Of a stretch of 64,000 bases of DNA, positions 8,809-17,819 are shown in pieces. Origin of the DNA: Prevotella sp. (GTDB lineage: Bacteria > Bacillota > Clostridia > Oscillospirales > Ruminococcaceae); NCBI GenBank assembly GCA_023663025.1, contig JAMPIC010000004.1, positions 1-64,000 on the forward strand. Direction: 5' to 3'. Position 1 is the stretch's first letter. Each line of letters begins with the position of its first letter. The notes beneath the pieces are model-generated. The model saw nothing but the letters and a program-made list of their open reading frames with translations. It searched no databases and had not been told where the DNA came from. A program made the position numbers and the translations under genes.

Positions 8809-9303
8809 ATGAACATCGAAATAAAACCCTACATAGGAAAATACCTGCCCGAAATGATCGAGATATGGAACGAGGTCGTGGAGGAGGGCATTGCTTTCCC
8901 CCAGGAGGAGCGGCTGAACGAGGTCACGGGGGCGGACTTTTTCAGGGAGCAGAGCTACTGCGGCGTGGCGGTTGATACCGACAGGCAGGAGGTTATGGGG
9001 CTGTACATTCTCCACCCGAACAACGTGGGGCGGTGCGGACACATTTGCAACGCCAGTTTTGCGGTGAAAAAGGCTTTCCGCGGCTACCACATCGGCAGAA
9101 AGCTTGTGGAGGACTGCCTTGACAGGGGCAGGAAATGCGGTTTCCGCATAATGCAGTTTAACGCGGTGGTGTCCACAAACGCCCACGCACGCAGTCTTTA
9201 CGAGAGGTTCGGGTTCACGCAGTTGGGGACTATTCCCAAAGGTTTCCGTATGAAAGACGGGACTTATGAGGATATTTGCCCGTACTATAAGGAATTGAGG
9301 TAA
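8809..9303 (+). CDS. GNAT family N-acetyltransferase
   Basis: 164 residues with the GNAT fold. Acetyl-CoA binding is indicated by FAVKKAFRGYHIGRKLVEDCL (motif A, R/QxxGxG-like) and by the motif B segment NAHARSLYERFGFTQLGTIP. The start is ATG at 8809, with CAGGAGA 7 nt upstream. The acceptor molecule is unknown. The next gene begins 6 nt after the stop, so the two are probably co-transcribed. Confidence 0.9.
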   Translation: MNIEIKPYIGKYLPEMIEIWNEVVEEGIAFPQEERLNEVTGADFFREQSYCGVAVDTDRQEVMGLYILHPNNVGRCGHICNASFAVKKAFRGYHIGRKLVEDCLDRGRKCGFRIMQFNAVVSTNAHARSLYERFGFTQLGTIPKGFRMKDGTYEDICPYYKELR

Positions 9304-9309
9304 TTTGCT

Positions 9310-10104
9310 ATGAAAGAAAATCAATATTTAACCGACTTCTACAATTCATATGACGAGGACAGCCGTTTGGCGGCTGCAAAGAGCGGAACGGTGGAGTTCC
9401 TCACCACTATGCGGTATATTGAAAAGTACATACGGGAGGGCGACCGCGTGCTTGAAATAGGCGCGGCAACGGGACGTTATTCCCACACGCTGGCGCGGCA
9501 AGGCTATACCGTTGACGCGGTGGAGCTGGTGGAGCATAACATTGAGGTTTTCCGCAAGAACACGCTGCCCGATGAAAAAATAACCGTTACCCAAGGCAAC
9601 GCGCTGGACTTGTCGTCTTTCCCCGACAACACCTATGACATCACCCTGCTGTTAGGTCCGCTGTATCATCTGTACAACGACGAGGACAAGCGGCAGGCTT
9701 TGAGCGAGGCTATCCGCGTGACAAAGCGGGGCGGTACCGTTTTTGCCGCGTATGTAATATCGGACGGCTGCCTTGTCAACGAGGGCTTTCGTCAAGGCAG
9801 CTTCAGCGTTGCCGAGTACATCAAAAACGGTTTGATTGACCCCGAGACTTTCGCCGCAATATCCGAGCCGAAAGACCTGTTCGAGCTTGTCCGCAAGGAA
9901 GATATTGACAGATTGATGTCGGCGTTCCCCACAACCCGCCTGCACTATGTTGCCTCGGACGGCTGTGCCCTGCTGATCGGCGGCGAGATAGACAAAATGG
10001 ATAACGATACATTCGAGCTGTTTTTGAAGTACCATTTTGCAACCTGCGAACGGCAGGATTTAGTGGGAATTACAAGCCATTCTCTTGACATATTTAGGAA
10101 ATAA
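9310..10104 (+). CDS. Class I SAM-dependent methyltransferase
   Basis: 264 residues. The SAM-binding glycine motif is VLEIGAATGRYS, followed by the acidic ribose-binding residue in VDAVELVEHN, and by the motif IV segment ITLLLGPLYHLY. It belongs to the broad Methyltransf_11/25 group; the substrate is not evident. GAGGTAA overlaps the stop of the upstream acetyltransferase and serves as ribosome binding site, so translation may be coupled. Confidence 0.9.
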   Translation: MKENQYLTDFYNSYDEDSRLAAAKSGTVEFLTTMRYIEKYIREGDRVLEIGAATGRYSHTLARQGYTVDAVELVEHNIEVFRKNTLPDEKITVTQGNALDLSSFPDNTYDITLLLGPLYHLYNDEDKRQALSEAIRVTKRGGTVFAAYVISDGCLVNEGFRQGSFSVAEYIKNGLIDPETFAAISEPKDLFELVRKEDIDRLMSAFPTTRLHYVASDGCALLIGGEIDKMDNDTFELFLKYHFATCERQDLVGITSHSLDIFRK

Positions 10105-10127
10105 ATCGGAATTTAGGAGTACAAACA

Positions 10128-10547
10128 ATGGATTTGAATAAAATTGAAAAATTTATTTGCAGACAAAGTGTTAGTTTTATATGCTCTATTGATGATGAAA
10201 ATTATCCTAATATGAAAGCAATGTTGAAACCAAGGAAACACATTGGATTAAAGACTTTCTATTTTTCTACTAATACTTCATCTATGAGGGTAAAGCAATA
10301 TCAAGAAAATCCTAATGCCGGCATTTACTTTTATCATAAAGGCTTATTTAAGTATGTGGGTGTTATGCTGATAGGAAAAATGGAAGTATTAACTGACCAA
10401 GAAACCAAAAACATGATTTGGAAAAATGGTGACACTCTTTTTTATAAAAAGGGGGTCACTGACCCGGATTATTGTGTATTAAGATTTACTGCTTCTCATG
10501 GAAGATATTATCAAGATTTGAAAACAGAAAGTTTCGATATAGAATAG
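10128..10547 (+). CDS. Pyridoxamine 5'-phosphate oxidase-like protein
   Basis: 139 residues with the split-barrel FMN-binding fold of the PNPOx-like/general stress protein 26 group. The segments SFICSIDDENYPNMKAM, FYFSTNTSSMRVKQYQENPNAGIYFY and VGVMLIGKMEVL match the strand order. It probably binds a flavin and reduces or senses small molecules. Its codon use is markedly A/T rich compared with every neighbour, which suggests recent acquisition. ATG at 10128 follows TAGGAG. Confidence 0.85.
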   Translation: MDLNKIEKFICRQSVSFICSIDDENYPNMKAMLKPRKHIGLKTFYFSTNTSSMRVKQYQENPNAGIYFYHKGLFKYVGVMLIGKMEVLTDQETKNMIWKNGDTLFYKKGVTDPDYCVLRFTASHGRYYQDLKTESFDIE

Positions 10548-10589
10548 TACAAATTCTGATTTATCTTCTAAACCCAAAAGGATTTTATT

Positions 10590-11264
10590 ATGATAGAATT
10601 AACAAAAATCAACCGCGCCGAGGCATTTCGGTATATGGGCATACGGGGCGAACCTCCCGAAAATATTACGGCTCTTGCGGACGAGTGCGAAAGCCGATTA
10701 GTCGCCGCCGCAACCCCAAAGTTTCATTGGGTGTACGCCGATATTGGGGACGTTTCCGACAACGCCGTCACGCTGTCGGGGCACAGGCTCGTCCTGCGGG
10801 GCAGGGATATTTCCGCCCACCTTGACGGCTGTTTCGGTACGGCTTTCCTCTGCGCCACCCTCGGCGACGGCGTGGACAAGCTGCTCCGCACAATTCAAGC
10901 CGAGGATATGGCAAAGGCTCTCGCCGCAGACGCGCTGGCGTCCGCCGCCGTTGAGCAGGTCTGCGACCGCGCCGAAACCGAGATAGGGGAACGTTTTGCG
11001 GGAAAATTTACCACTTGGCGATTTTCTCCCGGGTACGGCGATTTCCCTCTCGAATGTCAAGGGGACTTCCTCGCGACGGTGAACGCAATGCGTACCGTGG
11101 GCGTGTGCGTGACCGAGGGGGGCTTGCTGACCCCCACAAAGTCGGTTACAGCGGTTATCGGCATTGCGGACGAACCGATTTCCAAAAAAAGGCAAGGATG
11201 CGGGACGTGCAAAATCCGCGAAAAATGCGATTTCAGAAAGGCAGGAAAAACGTGCTATGAATAA
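10590..11264 (+). CDS. Methionine synthase reactivation-domain protein (stand-alone)
   Basis: 224-residue protein matching the vitamin B12-dependent methionine synthase activation domain, which reductively methylates oxidised cobalamin. In E. coli this is the C-terminal domain of MetH. Here it is a separate gene overlapping metH by 8 nt, while the downstream MetH lacks the domain. The visible core includes RYMGIRGEPPENI, LCATLGDGVDKL, and SPGYGDFPLECQGDFL. The C-terminus adds a Cys cluster CGTCKIREKCDF...CYE (four cysteines), possibly an Fe-S or metal site for electron delivery. ATG at 10590 follows AAAAGGA. Confidence 0.88.
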   Translation: MIELTKINRAEAFRYMGIRGEPPENITALADECESRLVAAATPKFHWVYADIGDVSDNAVTLSGHRLVLRGRDISAHLDGCFGTAFLCATLGDGVDKLLRTIQAEDMAKALAADALASAAVEQVCDRAETEIGERFAGKFTTWRFSPGYGDFPLECQGDFLATVNAMRTVGVCVTEGGLLTPTKSVTAVIGIADEPISKKRQGCGTCKIREKCDFRKAGKTCYE

Positions 11265-13674
11265 AAAGGAAATTTTTTACAATATTTTGAATAACAACGA
11301 GTTCGTCTTTTTGGACGGCGCAATGGGCACAATGCTCCAAGCGAAGGGTATGGAAAGCGGCGGTATTCCCGAAATGTTAAATTTTGACAAGCCAGACTGG
11401 ATTGAGGATATTCACTCTGCGTACGTTGCGGCGGGGGCGAACATCGTCTACGCCAACACTTTCGGCTGTAACCGCTATAAAATGGCGGAAACAGGGAAAA
11501 GTGTGTCCGAAATAATAAAAGCGGCGGTGGGAATTGCCAAAAAAGCCTGTTCATCTCGCGGTTCCCGCGAGGGACACGCCTTGACGGCTCTTGACATAGG
11601 TCCCATAGGTCAACTTTTAGAGCCAACGGGCAGCCTGACTTTTGAGGAAGCTTACGACATTTTCAAGGAGCAAGTCGCTGCGGGGTTCGAGGCGGGGGCG
11701 GACGTACTGATTTTTGAGACTATGACGGACTTGTACGAGCTGAAAGCGGGGGTGCTTGCCGCCAAGGAAAACAGCGATTTGCCAATAATTGCCACAATGA
11801 CCTTCGAGCAGAATATGCGGACTTTCACGGGCTGTTCGGTGTCCGCAATGGCTCTGACTATGGAGGGTTTGGGGGTCGACGCGATCGGCGTGAACTGCTC
11901 CCTCGGACCGAAAGAGCTTGAACCTGTGGTGGCAGAATTTGCCAAATGGACAACCTTGCCAATCGTCGTCAAGCCAAACGCGGGACTTCCCGACCCCGTA
12001 ACGAACAAGTATGACGTTTCCCCGGTCGATTTTGCAGACAGTATGGCAAATTTGGTAAAATATGGGGTAAAAATAGCGGGCGGCTGCTGCGGAACTTCCC
12101 CCGAATTTATCGGTGCATTGGTTCACCGTCTTAAAGAGATGAAGTACACAAAACAGACCCCCACACTGGAGGCGGCGGTGTGCAGTCCCGCAAAAACCGT
12201 GGTTATCGACCAGCCGCGCATTATCGGCGAGCGCATCAACCCCACGGGCAAAAAGCGTTTCAAGGAGGCGCTGAAGTCCGAGGACATCGGCTACATTCTC
12301 GGGCAGGCGATCGAGCAAATCAACGCGGGCGCGGACATTCTGGACGTGAACGTGGGTCTGCCAGAAATCGACGAAAAGGAAATGATGGTAAAAGTTGTCA
12401 AAGCCTTGCAGAGCGTAACCGACCTGCCCCTGCAACTGGACAGCACCCGTCCCGACGTGCTTGAAGCGGCTTTGCGGGTGTACAACGGCAAGCCGATTGT
12501 CAACTCGGTGAACGGCGAAAAGTCGTCAATGGCGGCGATTTTGCCCCTCGTTAAGAAGTACGGCGCGGCTGTGGTGGGACTTGCCCTCGACGAGGGGGGC
12601 ATACCCAAAACCGCCGAGGGGCGTTTCCAAATTGCGGAAAAAATCCTTGCAAACGCCGAAAAAACGGGAATTCCCAAGCGTGATATTTTCATAGATTGCC
12701 TAACGCTAACCGCTTCGGCGGAACAGGCGGCGGTTATGGAAACCGTTACCGCGCTTCACCGCGTTAAAACGGAACTGGGTCTGAAAACCGTGCTGGGAGT
12801 GTCAAATATTTCCTTTGGACTGCCGAACCGGGAGCTTGTGAACTGCAATTTCCTGCAAATGGCGCTGACGAACGGGCTTGACCTGCCCATAATCAACCCC
12901 AACGCGCCGCTGATGACGGGTGCGGTGCGGGCGTACAAATTGCTGACAAATATTGACAAAAATTCGGCAGACTTTATTGCCGCCTATTCGGGCAGTAATT
13001 TCACAACTTCGGTAAGTACCGCAAACGCCGTCTCTGCCCCAAAATCAGAGACTAACGACCTGCCGGCAGCCATTGCCAATGGTCTGAAAGAGGAGGGGGC
13101 GCGGATTACCGCGGAGCTTCTGAAAACCACCGACAGTATGGAAATTGTCGACAAAATGTTGATTCCCGCACTTGACAAAGCAGGCGCGGAATTTGAAAGC
13201 GGAAAAATTTTCCTGCCGCAGCTAATAATGGCGGCAAACGTGGCACAGGCGGCGTTTGAGGTCATCAAGGAGCACATGGCGAAAAGCGGCGGCGCGTCCG
13301 TCAGCAAGGGAAAAGTGGTGCTTGCTACCGTCAAGGGGGACATTCACGACATCGGCAAGAACATTGTCAAGGTGCTTTTGGAAAATTATGGCTTTGACGT
13401 AATCGACTTGGGACGTGACGTTCCCCCCGAAAACGTTTTAGACGCCGCCGTCAAGCACAATGTCAAGGTCGTGGGGCTTTCCGCGCTGATGACCACAACT
13501 CTCGGTGCAATGGAAGAAACTGTCAAACTTCTGCGTGAAAACAACGTCCCCTGTAAAATTGTGGTAGGCGGAGCGGTTCTCACCCCCGAATACGCGGAAA
13601 AAATCGGCGCGGACTTCTACGCCAAGGACGCAAAAGACACGGTCGACGCCGCGAGAAAGGTGTACGGGGTATAA
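11257..13674 (+). CDS. metH: Cobalamin-dependent methionine synthase (lacking activation domain)
   Basis: 805 residues that transfer a methyl group from 5-methyl-THF to homocysteine through cobalamin. The homocysteine-binding barrel (about 1-300) has DGAMGTML and the zinc ligands in GVNCS and GGCCGTSP. The pterin-binding domain (about 335-590) starts with IGERINPTGKKRF. The cobalamin cap and Rossmann domain (about 600-805) contain DIHDIGKN, with the lower-axial ligand His near residue 697, then GLSALMTTT and VVGGAVLT. E. coli MetH is about 1227 residues; the missing reactivation domain is the preceding gene. ATG at 11257 overlaps that gene's stop, giving translational coupling. Confidence 0.95.
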   Translation: MNKKEIFYNILNNNEFVFLDGAMGTMLQAKGMESGGIPEMLNFDKPDWIEDIHSAYVAAGANIVYANTFGCNRYKMAETGKSVSEIIKAAVGIAKKACSSRGSREGHALTALDIGPIGQLLEPTGSLTFEEAYDIFKEQVAAGFEAGADVLIFETMTDLYELKAGVLAAKENSDLPIIATMTFEQNMRTFTGCSVSAMALTMEGLGVDAIGVNCSLGPKELEPVVAEFAKWTTLPIVVKPNAGLPDPVTNKYDVSPVDFADSMANLVKYGVKIAGGCCGTSPEFIGALVHRLKEMKYTKQTPTLEAAVCSPAKTVVIDQPRIIGERINPTGKKRFKEALKSEDIGYILGQAIEQINAGADILDVNVGLPEIDEKEMMVKVVKALQSVTDLPLQLDSTRPDVLEAALRVYNGKPIVNSVNGEKSSMAAILPLVKKYGAAVVGLALDEGGIPKTAEGRFQIAEKILANAEKTGIPKRDIFIDCLTLTASAEQAAVMETVTALHRVKTELGLKTVLGVSNISFGLPNRELVNCNFLQMALTNGLDLPIINPNAPLMTGAVRAYKLLTNIDKNSADFIAAYSGSNFTTSVSTANAVSAPKSETNDLPAAIANGLKEEGARITAELLKTTDSMEIVDKMLIPALDKAGAEFESGKIFLPQLIMAANVAQAAFEVIKEHMAKSGGASVSKGKVVLATVKGDIHDIGKNIVKVLLENYGFDVIDLGRDVPPENVLDAAVKHNVKVVGLSALMTTTLGAMEETVKLLRENNVPCKIVVGGAVLTPEYAEKIGADFYAKDAKDTVDAARKVYGV

Positions 13675-14030
13675 AAATAAGGAAAGTACTTGACGTTTTT
13701 TACTGTAAGTATAATGTTGTTTATACCCTTTGTATTATTTATGATTGAAACTGCCGCATACACGGAAAAACGTAAAACCCGCGCCTGAAACAATTGACAC
13801 AACACGGCGATATGTCCGTGAGATTTGAAAAATCCGAGACTTCCCGTAAAACGTTTCTTGAAATTTCATGACGTCTTTAGTTTACAAAACGGTTAAAATT
13901 TCAAAGCCAATAAGTTAAAATAAACCAATTTTATCACTCGATTTGTGCATATTGCCCTAAAGATGTAAAATATTTTCCAAAAAAATGTGATAAAAATCAT
14001 TCAAAAAAGCTTTTATTTTGTCCGCAGTTA
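13675..14030. other. AT-rich intergenic gap, metH to murA
   Basis: No gene is seen. A TTGACG...TATAAT pair at about 13690-13715 has only a 14-nt spacer and is probably fortuitous. No transcription terminator with a clear T tract was found directly after metH. Confidence 0.4.
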
Positions 14031-14161
14031 TGGTATAATATTAGTGCTGTAAAAATGGATGTGTTTTGTACAGCGCATGCCTTTGCCGAAAAAACGGCAG
14101 CGGTATGCGCAAATTGTTTGCGAATATCTGTATTAACGCGGTCACAGACCGCTTGGGAGAG
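14031..14161 (+). promoter_or_regulatory. murA promoter and structured leader
   Basis: An extended -10 box TGGTATAAT lies at 14031-14039. The following leader of about 125 nt can fold into hairpins. GCGCATGCC (14073-14081) pairs with GGTATGCGC (14102-14110) around an inner GCCG/CGGC. GCGGTC/GACCGC (14138-14152) ends 2 nt before the GGGAGA ribosome binding site at 14155. Such a hairpin next to the Shine-Dalgarno could regulate initiation; this is inference. Confidence 0.55.
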
Positions 14162-14169
14162 AATTGTTT

Positions 14170-15456
14170 TTGGAAAAATTTATTATAAAGGGCGGTCGCC
14201 GGCTTGAAGGGGAAGTCGAGATCAGCGGCGCAAAAAACGCCGTAGCTGCCATTATCCCCGCCGTTATTCTTTCAGACGAGCCTTGCGTGCTCGAAAATGT
14301 TCCCGACATCAGCGACGTTTCCATAAGTATGCGCATTCTTTACGAAATGGGCGCAAAGGTGGTCTTTCTCGATAAGACCACGGTAAAAATCGACGCGACC
14401 GGTATTTCCGACCCGATCGTTCCCTACGAAATGGCTAAGCATATGCGCGCTTCGTACTATTTCCTGGGAACGCTTCTCGGCAAGTTCGGCAGGGCGAGAG
14501 TGTCCATGCCCGGCGGCTGCTATCTGGGCGACCGTCCCATAGATCAGCACCTGAAAGCCTTTGCCGCGCTGGGTGCTTCCTGCTCCATAGACCACGGTAT
14601 GATAGACGTGCAGTCCGAGGGGCTGTACGGCACTCAGATATACTTCGACATGGTGACGGTGGGCGCGACAATAAACGCTATGCTCGCCTCGGTAAAAGCT
14701 ACCGGAATGACCGTTATCGAAAACGCCGCCAAAGAGCCTCACATAGTCGACCTCGCCAATTTCCTCAACTCAATGGGCGCGGACATCATGGGCGCGGGCA
14801 CGGACGTAATAAAAATACGCGGCGTGAAGCGTCTCAAGGGCACGTCCTACGCGATTATCCCCGACCAGATCGAGGCGGGAACGTTTATGGTCGCGGCGGC
14901 GGCAACGCGCGGAAACGTCCTCATAAAGAACGTTATACCCAAGCACCTTGAAAGCATTACCGCAAAGCTTGAAAAAATAGGCGTGAACGTCGAGGAATTT
15001 GATGAGAGCGTTCGTATCTCCGTGGACGGTCCGCTGGTAAAGACAAGCGTCAAGACCATGCCTCACCCCGGTTTTCCCACCGATATGCAGCCGCAGATCT
15101 CCACGCTGCTGTGTCTTGCGGAGGGCACAAGCATAGTCACGGAGGGAATTTTCGACAACCGTTTCAGATATGTCGACGAGCTTCGCAGAATGGGCGCGGA
15201 CATTTCCGTGGACGGCAAGGTCGCCGTTATCGAGGGAGTAGGCTCTCTCATGGGCGCGCCGGTAACGGCTCCCGACTTGAGAGCGGGCGCGGCTTTGGTA
15301 ATCGCGGGACTTGCGGCCAAGGGAGTTACCGAGATAGAGGATATTTACCACATTGAGCGCGGCTACGAAAATTTCGAGGAAAAGCTCCGCGGTCTGGGCG
15401 CGGACATCACCAAAAAGAGCGTTCCCGGCGCGGCTGTGAGAAAGGCTGCGATTTGA
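14170..15456 (+). CDS. murA: UDP-N-acetylglucosamine 1-carboxyvinyltransferase
   Basis: 428-residue enzyme that transfers enolpyruvate from PEP to UDP-GlcNAc, the first committed step of peptidoglycan synthesis in the cytoplasm. The active-site loop is present as MPGGCYLGDRPID, with the fosfomycin-target Cys. Other family blocks are ISGAKNAV, TVGATINAMLA and PHPGFPTDMQPQ. Of two TTG codons, the one at 14170 is chosen because it lies 8 nt from GGGAGAG; the alternative at 14164 is only 2 nt away. It is transcribed alone, with a strong hairpin downstream. Confidence 0.95.
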   Translation: MEKFIIKGGRRLEGEVEISGAKNAVAAIIPAVILSDEPCVLENVPDISDVSISMRILYEMGAKVVFLDKTTVKIDATGISDPIVPYEMAKHMRASYYFLGTLLGKFGRARVSMPGGCYLGDRPIDQHLKAFAALGASCSIDHGMIDVQSEGLYGTQIYFDMVTVGATINAMLASVKATGMTVIENAAKEPHIVDLANFLNSMGADIMGAGTDVIKIRGVKRLKGTSYAIIPDQIEAGTFMVAAAATRGNVLIKNVIPKHLESITAKLEKIGVNVEEFDESVRISVDGPLVKTSVKTMPHPGFPTDMQPQISTLLCLAEGTSIVTEGIFDNRFRYVDELRRMGADISVDGKVAVIEGVGSLMGAPVTAPDLRAGAALVIAGLAAKGVTEIEDIYHIERGYENFEEKLRGLGADITKKSVPGAAVRKAAI

Positions 15457-15496
15457 TCAAAAAACGCATAATTATTCATGATTATATAGTATGATG

Positions 15497-15530
15497 GACG
15501 TCCCCGTTTTAAAGCGGGGACGTCTTGACT
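15497..15530 (+). terminator. murA terminator overlapping the next promoter
   Basis: GACGTCCCCG (15497-15506) pairs with CGGGGACGTC (15515-15524), followed by TTGACTTTTT. The U-rich tail is also the -35 box of the following kinase promoter. Confidence 0.75.
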
Positions 15531-15553
15531 TTTTACGACATTTATGGTATACT
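15525..15553 (+). promoter_or_regulatory. Promoter of the histidine kinase/solute-binding pair
   Basis: TTGACT (15525-15530), a 17-nt spacer, and TATACT (15548-15553) preceded by TGG. The leader to the ATG at 15638 is about 80 nt. Confidence 0.75.
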
Positions 15554-15637
15554 TAAATAAAATTTTTATCCTATACGTCAGCATGATTTTACATCATAAA
15601 TTTATTTTATGAAAACCGATTTGGGGAGAACCTAAAA

Positions 15638-17806
15638 ATGAAACAAAATAAGCGAACAATAACCGCAGGCTGGCGCGGAAGGGCGTTTATGATGCTTTCC
15701 CTGATACTTGTGGTTTTAATAGGAGCGGTCATTCTGTACTCCGTTGTGACTAACAGGGTCATTGATTTGTCAGTTCAGTCTGTGAACGAGCTGACCCTTC
15801 ACGACGAAACCTCAATTTTAAAATCGCTGGAGTACCGCTGGAAAACTCTGGCGGGCATAGGCGAGGAGTGCCGCCAGGCAAAATGCCAAACGGTGCGCGA
15901 GGTTATGGAGATGCTCAACCTGAAAGGAAGCGGCATTGACTGCATCGACCTTGCCTTGGTTGACGGGGAGGATAATATTTATTCCGGCTCTATGTTTATT
16001 TCCGAGGACGAAAATATCACCTCACTGTGCCGCGCTGAAAAGGAGCACTTCGCCGTACGCTACGACGGTTCGGGACACAGCGTCGAAAGCCGCAGCGAAA
16101 GCCTGCTTCTGGGCGTTAAAATAAAGCCGTTTACCGTTGAGGAGAAAACGTTTACGCACATCGTCTGCCGCTATCATATCAACACCTTGAGAGACGAACT
16201 TAAAATAGACTGCTACAACGGCAAAGGCTACACAAGCGTTTTCGACCGGGACGGCAGCTATATCGTAAACCTCTACCACAGCCAAAGCGCTCGGCAGCGG
16301 AACAACTTCTTTGCCGATATCGAGCAGTACACAGTTAAAGACGGCGTGACTATGGAGGACATACACGATCATATCGACAAGAACGAAGCCTTTACCATTT
16401 CGATTGAAGCCGACAGCGGCGGCGGAATAATGCGCTTTACCCCCATAGAGGATTTGGACTGGTACGTTGTGATGTCGGTTTACAATTCGGTTTTCGAGGA
16501 GCAGAGCATGGATCTGCTGCGCATTGTGCTGTTGATTTTGGTTTTTATGGGAGCGGCATTGGTGCTTGTTATCGTGCTGGCTCTTCGCAGCCGTCAGTCG
16601 GCGGCGCAGGCAAAGGCGGAGCAGAAGCACCGCGAGGAGCTGAACGAGGCTCTGAATATGGCGCAGTCCGCAAACAGGGCGAAAACCGTGTTCCTCAATA
16701 ATATGTCCCACGACATACGCACCCCCATGAACGCCATAATCGGCTTTACAAATCTTTCCTTAAAGCACCTTGACGATAAAACTCTGCTGGAGGATTATCT
16801 CGGAAAAATAAGCCGTTCCTCAAGCCATTTGCTTAATCTTATCAACGACGTGCTGGATATGAGCCGTATCGAGTCGGGCAAGGTCGTCATTGAGGAAAAA
16901 CCCGAAAATCTCTCGGACATTCTCCAAAACGTCCGCAGTATCATTCAGACGGACATAGCCGCAAAGCAGCTGGAGCTGAACGTAACCGAGGACGTAAAGA
17001 ACGGGGACGTTTACTGCGACAAGCTTCGGTTAAATCAGGTTCTGCTGAACCTGCTTTCAAACGCTATGAAATTTACCCCTGCGGGAGGGGCTGTCTCCCT
17101 TACCCTTGCAGAAAAAGGCGTTCATGACGGATTTGCCGACTATGAGCTTCGGGTAAAGGATACGGGTATCGGTATGAGTCCGGAATTTGCGGCGACGATT
17201 TTTGAACCCTTTACCCGTGAGAGAACCGCTACCGTCAGCGGTATTCAAGGCACGGGATTGGGAATGTCCATTACAAAAAATATTGTGGATATGATGAACG
17301 GAACCATCGAGGTACAGAGCGAAAAGGACAAGGGCACAGAGTTTATTATAAATTTGTCCCTGCGATTGCAGGATGAACAGAAATCCGCAAAGCGGGAAGA
17401 GCCGAAAGCCGAGGAGGAGGTTTCCTTCAAGGGCAGCCGTCTGCTGCTGGTGGAGGACAACGAGCTTAACCGGGAGATCGCCACGGAAATTCTGAAAGAA
17501 TGGGGCTTCCTCATTGAAACGGCAGAAAACGGCCGGGAGGCTGTTGATGTTGTAAAGGCTTCCGAGCCGGGGTATTTTGCGGCAGTCCTTATGGACGTGC
17601 AAATGCCTGTAATGAACGGCTACGAGGCAAGCAGGGCGATACGCGCCCTCGATGACCCCGGGCTGTCGAAAATACTTATCATAGCAATGACTGCGAACGC
17701 TTTCGAGGAGGACAAACAGGAGGCTCTCAACGCGGGAATGAACGACCATGTGGGCAAGCCGATAGACGTTCCCGTACTGTTGAATACCTTGAAAAAATAT
17801 TTATGA
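15638..17806 (+). CDS. Hybrid sensor histidine kinase/response regulator
   Basis: 722 residues. A transmembrane helix near 17-37, an extracellular sensor region (about 40-285, Cache-like in length) and a second helix near 290-312 are followed by a short coiled coil. The HisKA domain has NNMSHDIRTPMNAIIGF with phosphoacceptor His358. The ATPase domain carries the N box LNLLSNAMKFT, DTGIGM and GTGLGMSI. The C-terminal receiver has LMDVQMPVMNG with Asp653. There is no DNA-binding output, so the phosphate must be relayed elsewhere. The gene is 13 nt upstream of a solute-binding lipoprotein, a possible ligand-presenting partner. Confidence 0.92.
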   Translation: MKQNKRTITAGWRGRAFMMLSLILVVLIGAVILYSVVTNRVIDLSVQSVNELTLHDETSILKSLEYRWKTLAGIGEECRQAKCQTVREVMEMLNLKGSGIDCIDLALVDGEDNIYSGSMFISEDENITSLCRAEKEHFAVRYDGSGHSVESRSESLLLGVKIKPFTVEEKTFTHIVCRYHINTLRDELKIDCYNGKGYTSVFDRDGSYIVNLYHSQSARQRNNFFADIEQYTVKDGVTMEDIHDHIDKNEAFTISIEADSGGGIMRFTPIEDLDWYVVMSVYNSVFEEQSMDLLRIVLLILVFMGAALVLVIVLALRSRQSAAQAKAEQKHREELNEALNMAQSANRAKTVFLNNMSHDIRTPMNAIIGFTNLSLKHLDDKTLLEDYLGKISRSSSHLLNLINDVLDMSRIESGKVVIEEKPENLSDILQNVRSIIQTDIAAKQLELNVTEDVKNGDVYCDKLRLNQVLLNLLSNAMKFTPAGGAVSLTLAEKGVHDGFADYELRVKDTGIGMSPEFAATIFEPFTRERTATVSGIQGTGLGMSITKNIVDMMNGTIEVQSEKDKGTEFIINLSLRLQDEQKSAKREEPKAEEEVSFKGSRLLLVEDNELNREIATEILKEWGFLIETAENGREAVDVVKASEPGYFAAVLMDVQMPVMNGYEASRAIRALDDPGLSKILIIAMTANAFEEDKQEALNAGMNDHVGKPIDVPVLLNTLKKYL

Positions 17807-17819
17807 TGGGAGGAAATTT

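Noticed and set aside
13685..13720. Promoter after metH (TTGACG...TATAAT)
   Set aside because: The spacer is 14 nt and no gene follows in either direction within reach.
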